Under the pieces are notes generated by a model. The model did no database searches. It was not told the DNA's origin and saw only the letters and a list, made by a program, of their open reading frames with translations. The position numbers were made by a program, and so were the translations under genes. Of a DNA stretch of 13,928 nucleotides, positions 13,812 to 13,928 are shown piece by piece. Location of the stretch: positions 1 through 13,928 of the forward strand of contig JAJQCL010000100.1 of NCBI GenBank assembly GCA_021202715.1, read 5' to 3'. The stretch comes from Lachnospiraceae bacterium (GTDB lineage Bacteria > Bacillota > Clostridia > Lachnospirales > Lachnospiraceae). How positions within the stretch are numbered: the stretch's first letter is position 1; each line of letters opens with the position of its first letter.

Positions 13812-13928
13812 ATGATACAAGGGACAAAAGGTCATGAATCGAATGCTTGCATTCGTATTCATGACCTTGCGGACCGCAACAACATGAGAAAGTAGCCATT
13901 TTGGCCAATATATTGGCCAAAATGAGCG
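13812..13928 (+). repeat. Structured repeat element, copy B (truncated by the window end)
   Basis: 117 bases align without gaps to 6261-6377 (copy A), with 111 identical. Three of the six differences lie in arm I and three in the segment just after it. Arm I differences include G6284 to T13835 and its partner C6310 to A13861, which keep the base pair, plus one loop change. The outer GGGAC/GTCCC stem of copy A is damaged here (the right side reads GGACC). The 28-base palindrome is unchanged (13897-13924). The right third, with arm III and the closing inverted repeat, lies beyond the window. It begins one base after the T run at 13805-13810. Confidence 0.85.

Noticed and set aside
13680..13895. 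A 71-codon plus-strand frame (and an opposing 66-codon minus-strand frame) near the window end
   Set aside because: Both run through the long-stem structure and repeat copy B; no ribosome site or plausible protein features.
6261..13928. Repeat copies as a CRISPR array
   Set aside because: Copies are long, 7 kb apart, in both orientations, and lack regular spacers; no cas genes are present.

Overview
The window looks like chromosomal DNA from a fairly GC-rich, obligately anaerobic member of the Clostridia, most likely Lachnospiraceae-like. The placement is inferred from the gene families: an NADH-linked [FeFe] hydrogenase, a very large 2-hydroxyacyl-CoA-dehydratase-type activase, a 3H-domain NiaR repressor, a rhomboid-like membrane protein with a C-terminal zinc ribbon, and a HisA of the type usually found in eukaryotes. 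The species cannot be named from this sequence.

Layout. 1-3078 (+): the tail of a NuoE-like subunit, a NuoF-like flavoprotein subunit and a [FeFe] hydrogenase catalytic subunit form a tightly packed operon that ends at an intrinsic terminator. 3181-4779 (+): guaB with its own promoter and terminator. 4794-6313 (+): a strongly folded leader, niaR, then a eukaryotic-type hisA whose last codons and stop lie inside a repeat element. 6442-6492: a terminator that can serve both strands. 6512-10810 (-): one 1432-residue activase gene that starts at TTG. 10811-11196: a divergent intergenic region with a consensus promoter for the rightward genes. 11197-13351 (+): the rhomboid-like protein and a diaminopimelate decarboxylase (lysA). 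13352-13928: no gene; it holds two more repeat copies, an 18-bp direct repeat and a long-stem structure followed by a T run.

How the genes fit together. The hydrogenase subunits would couple NAD(H) to protons/H2. The activase belongs to an ATP-driven low-potential electron-transfer family, which also fits a fermentative anaerobe. guaB, hisA, lysA and niaR are housekeeping functions (GMP, histidine, lysine/diaminopimelate, NAD control) with no obvious shared pathway.

The least ordinary content is a family of structured repeats about 180-210 bp long. Copy A is at 6261-6437 (+), copy C at 13379-13586 (-) and copy B from 13812 past the window end (+). All are built on the same three-arm plan closed by short terminal inverted repeats. 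Differences between copies repeatedly change both partners of a base pair, so pairing is kept while sequence drifts. Copy A supplies the C-terminus of HisA, and a fragment of the family sits at the lysA stop codon. I know of no named family that matches.
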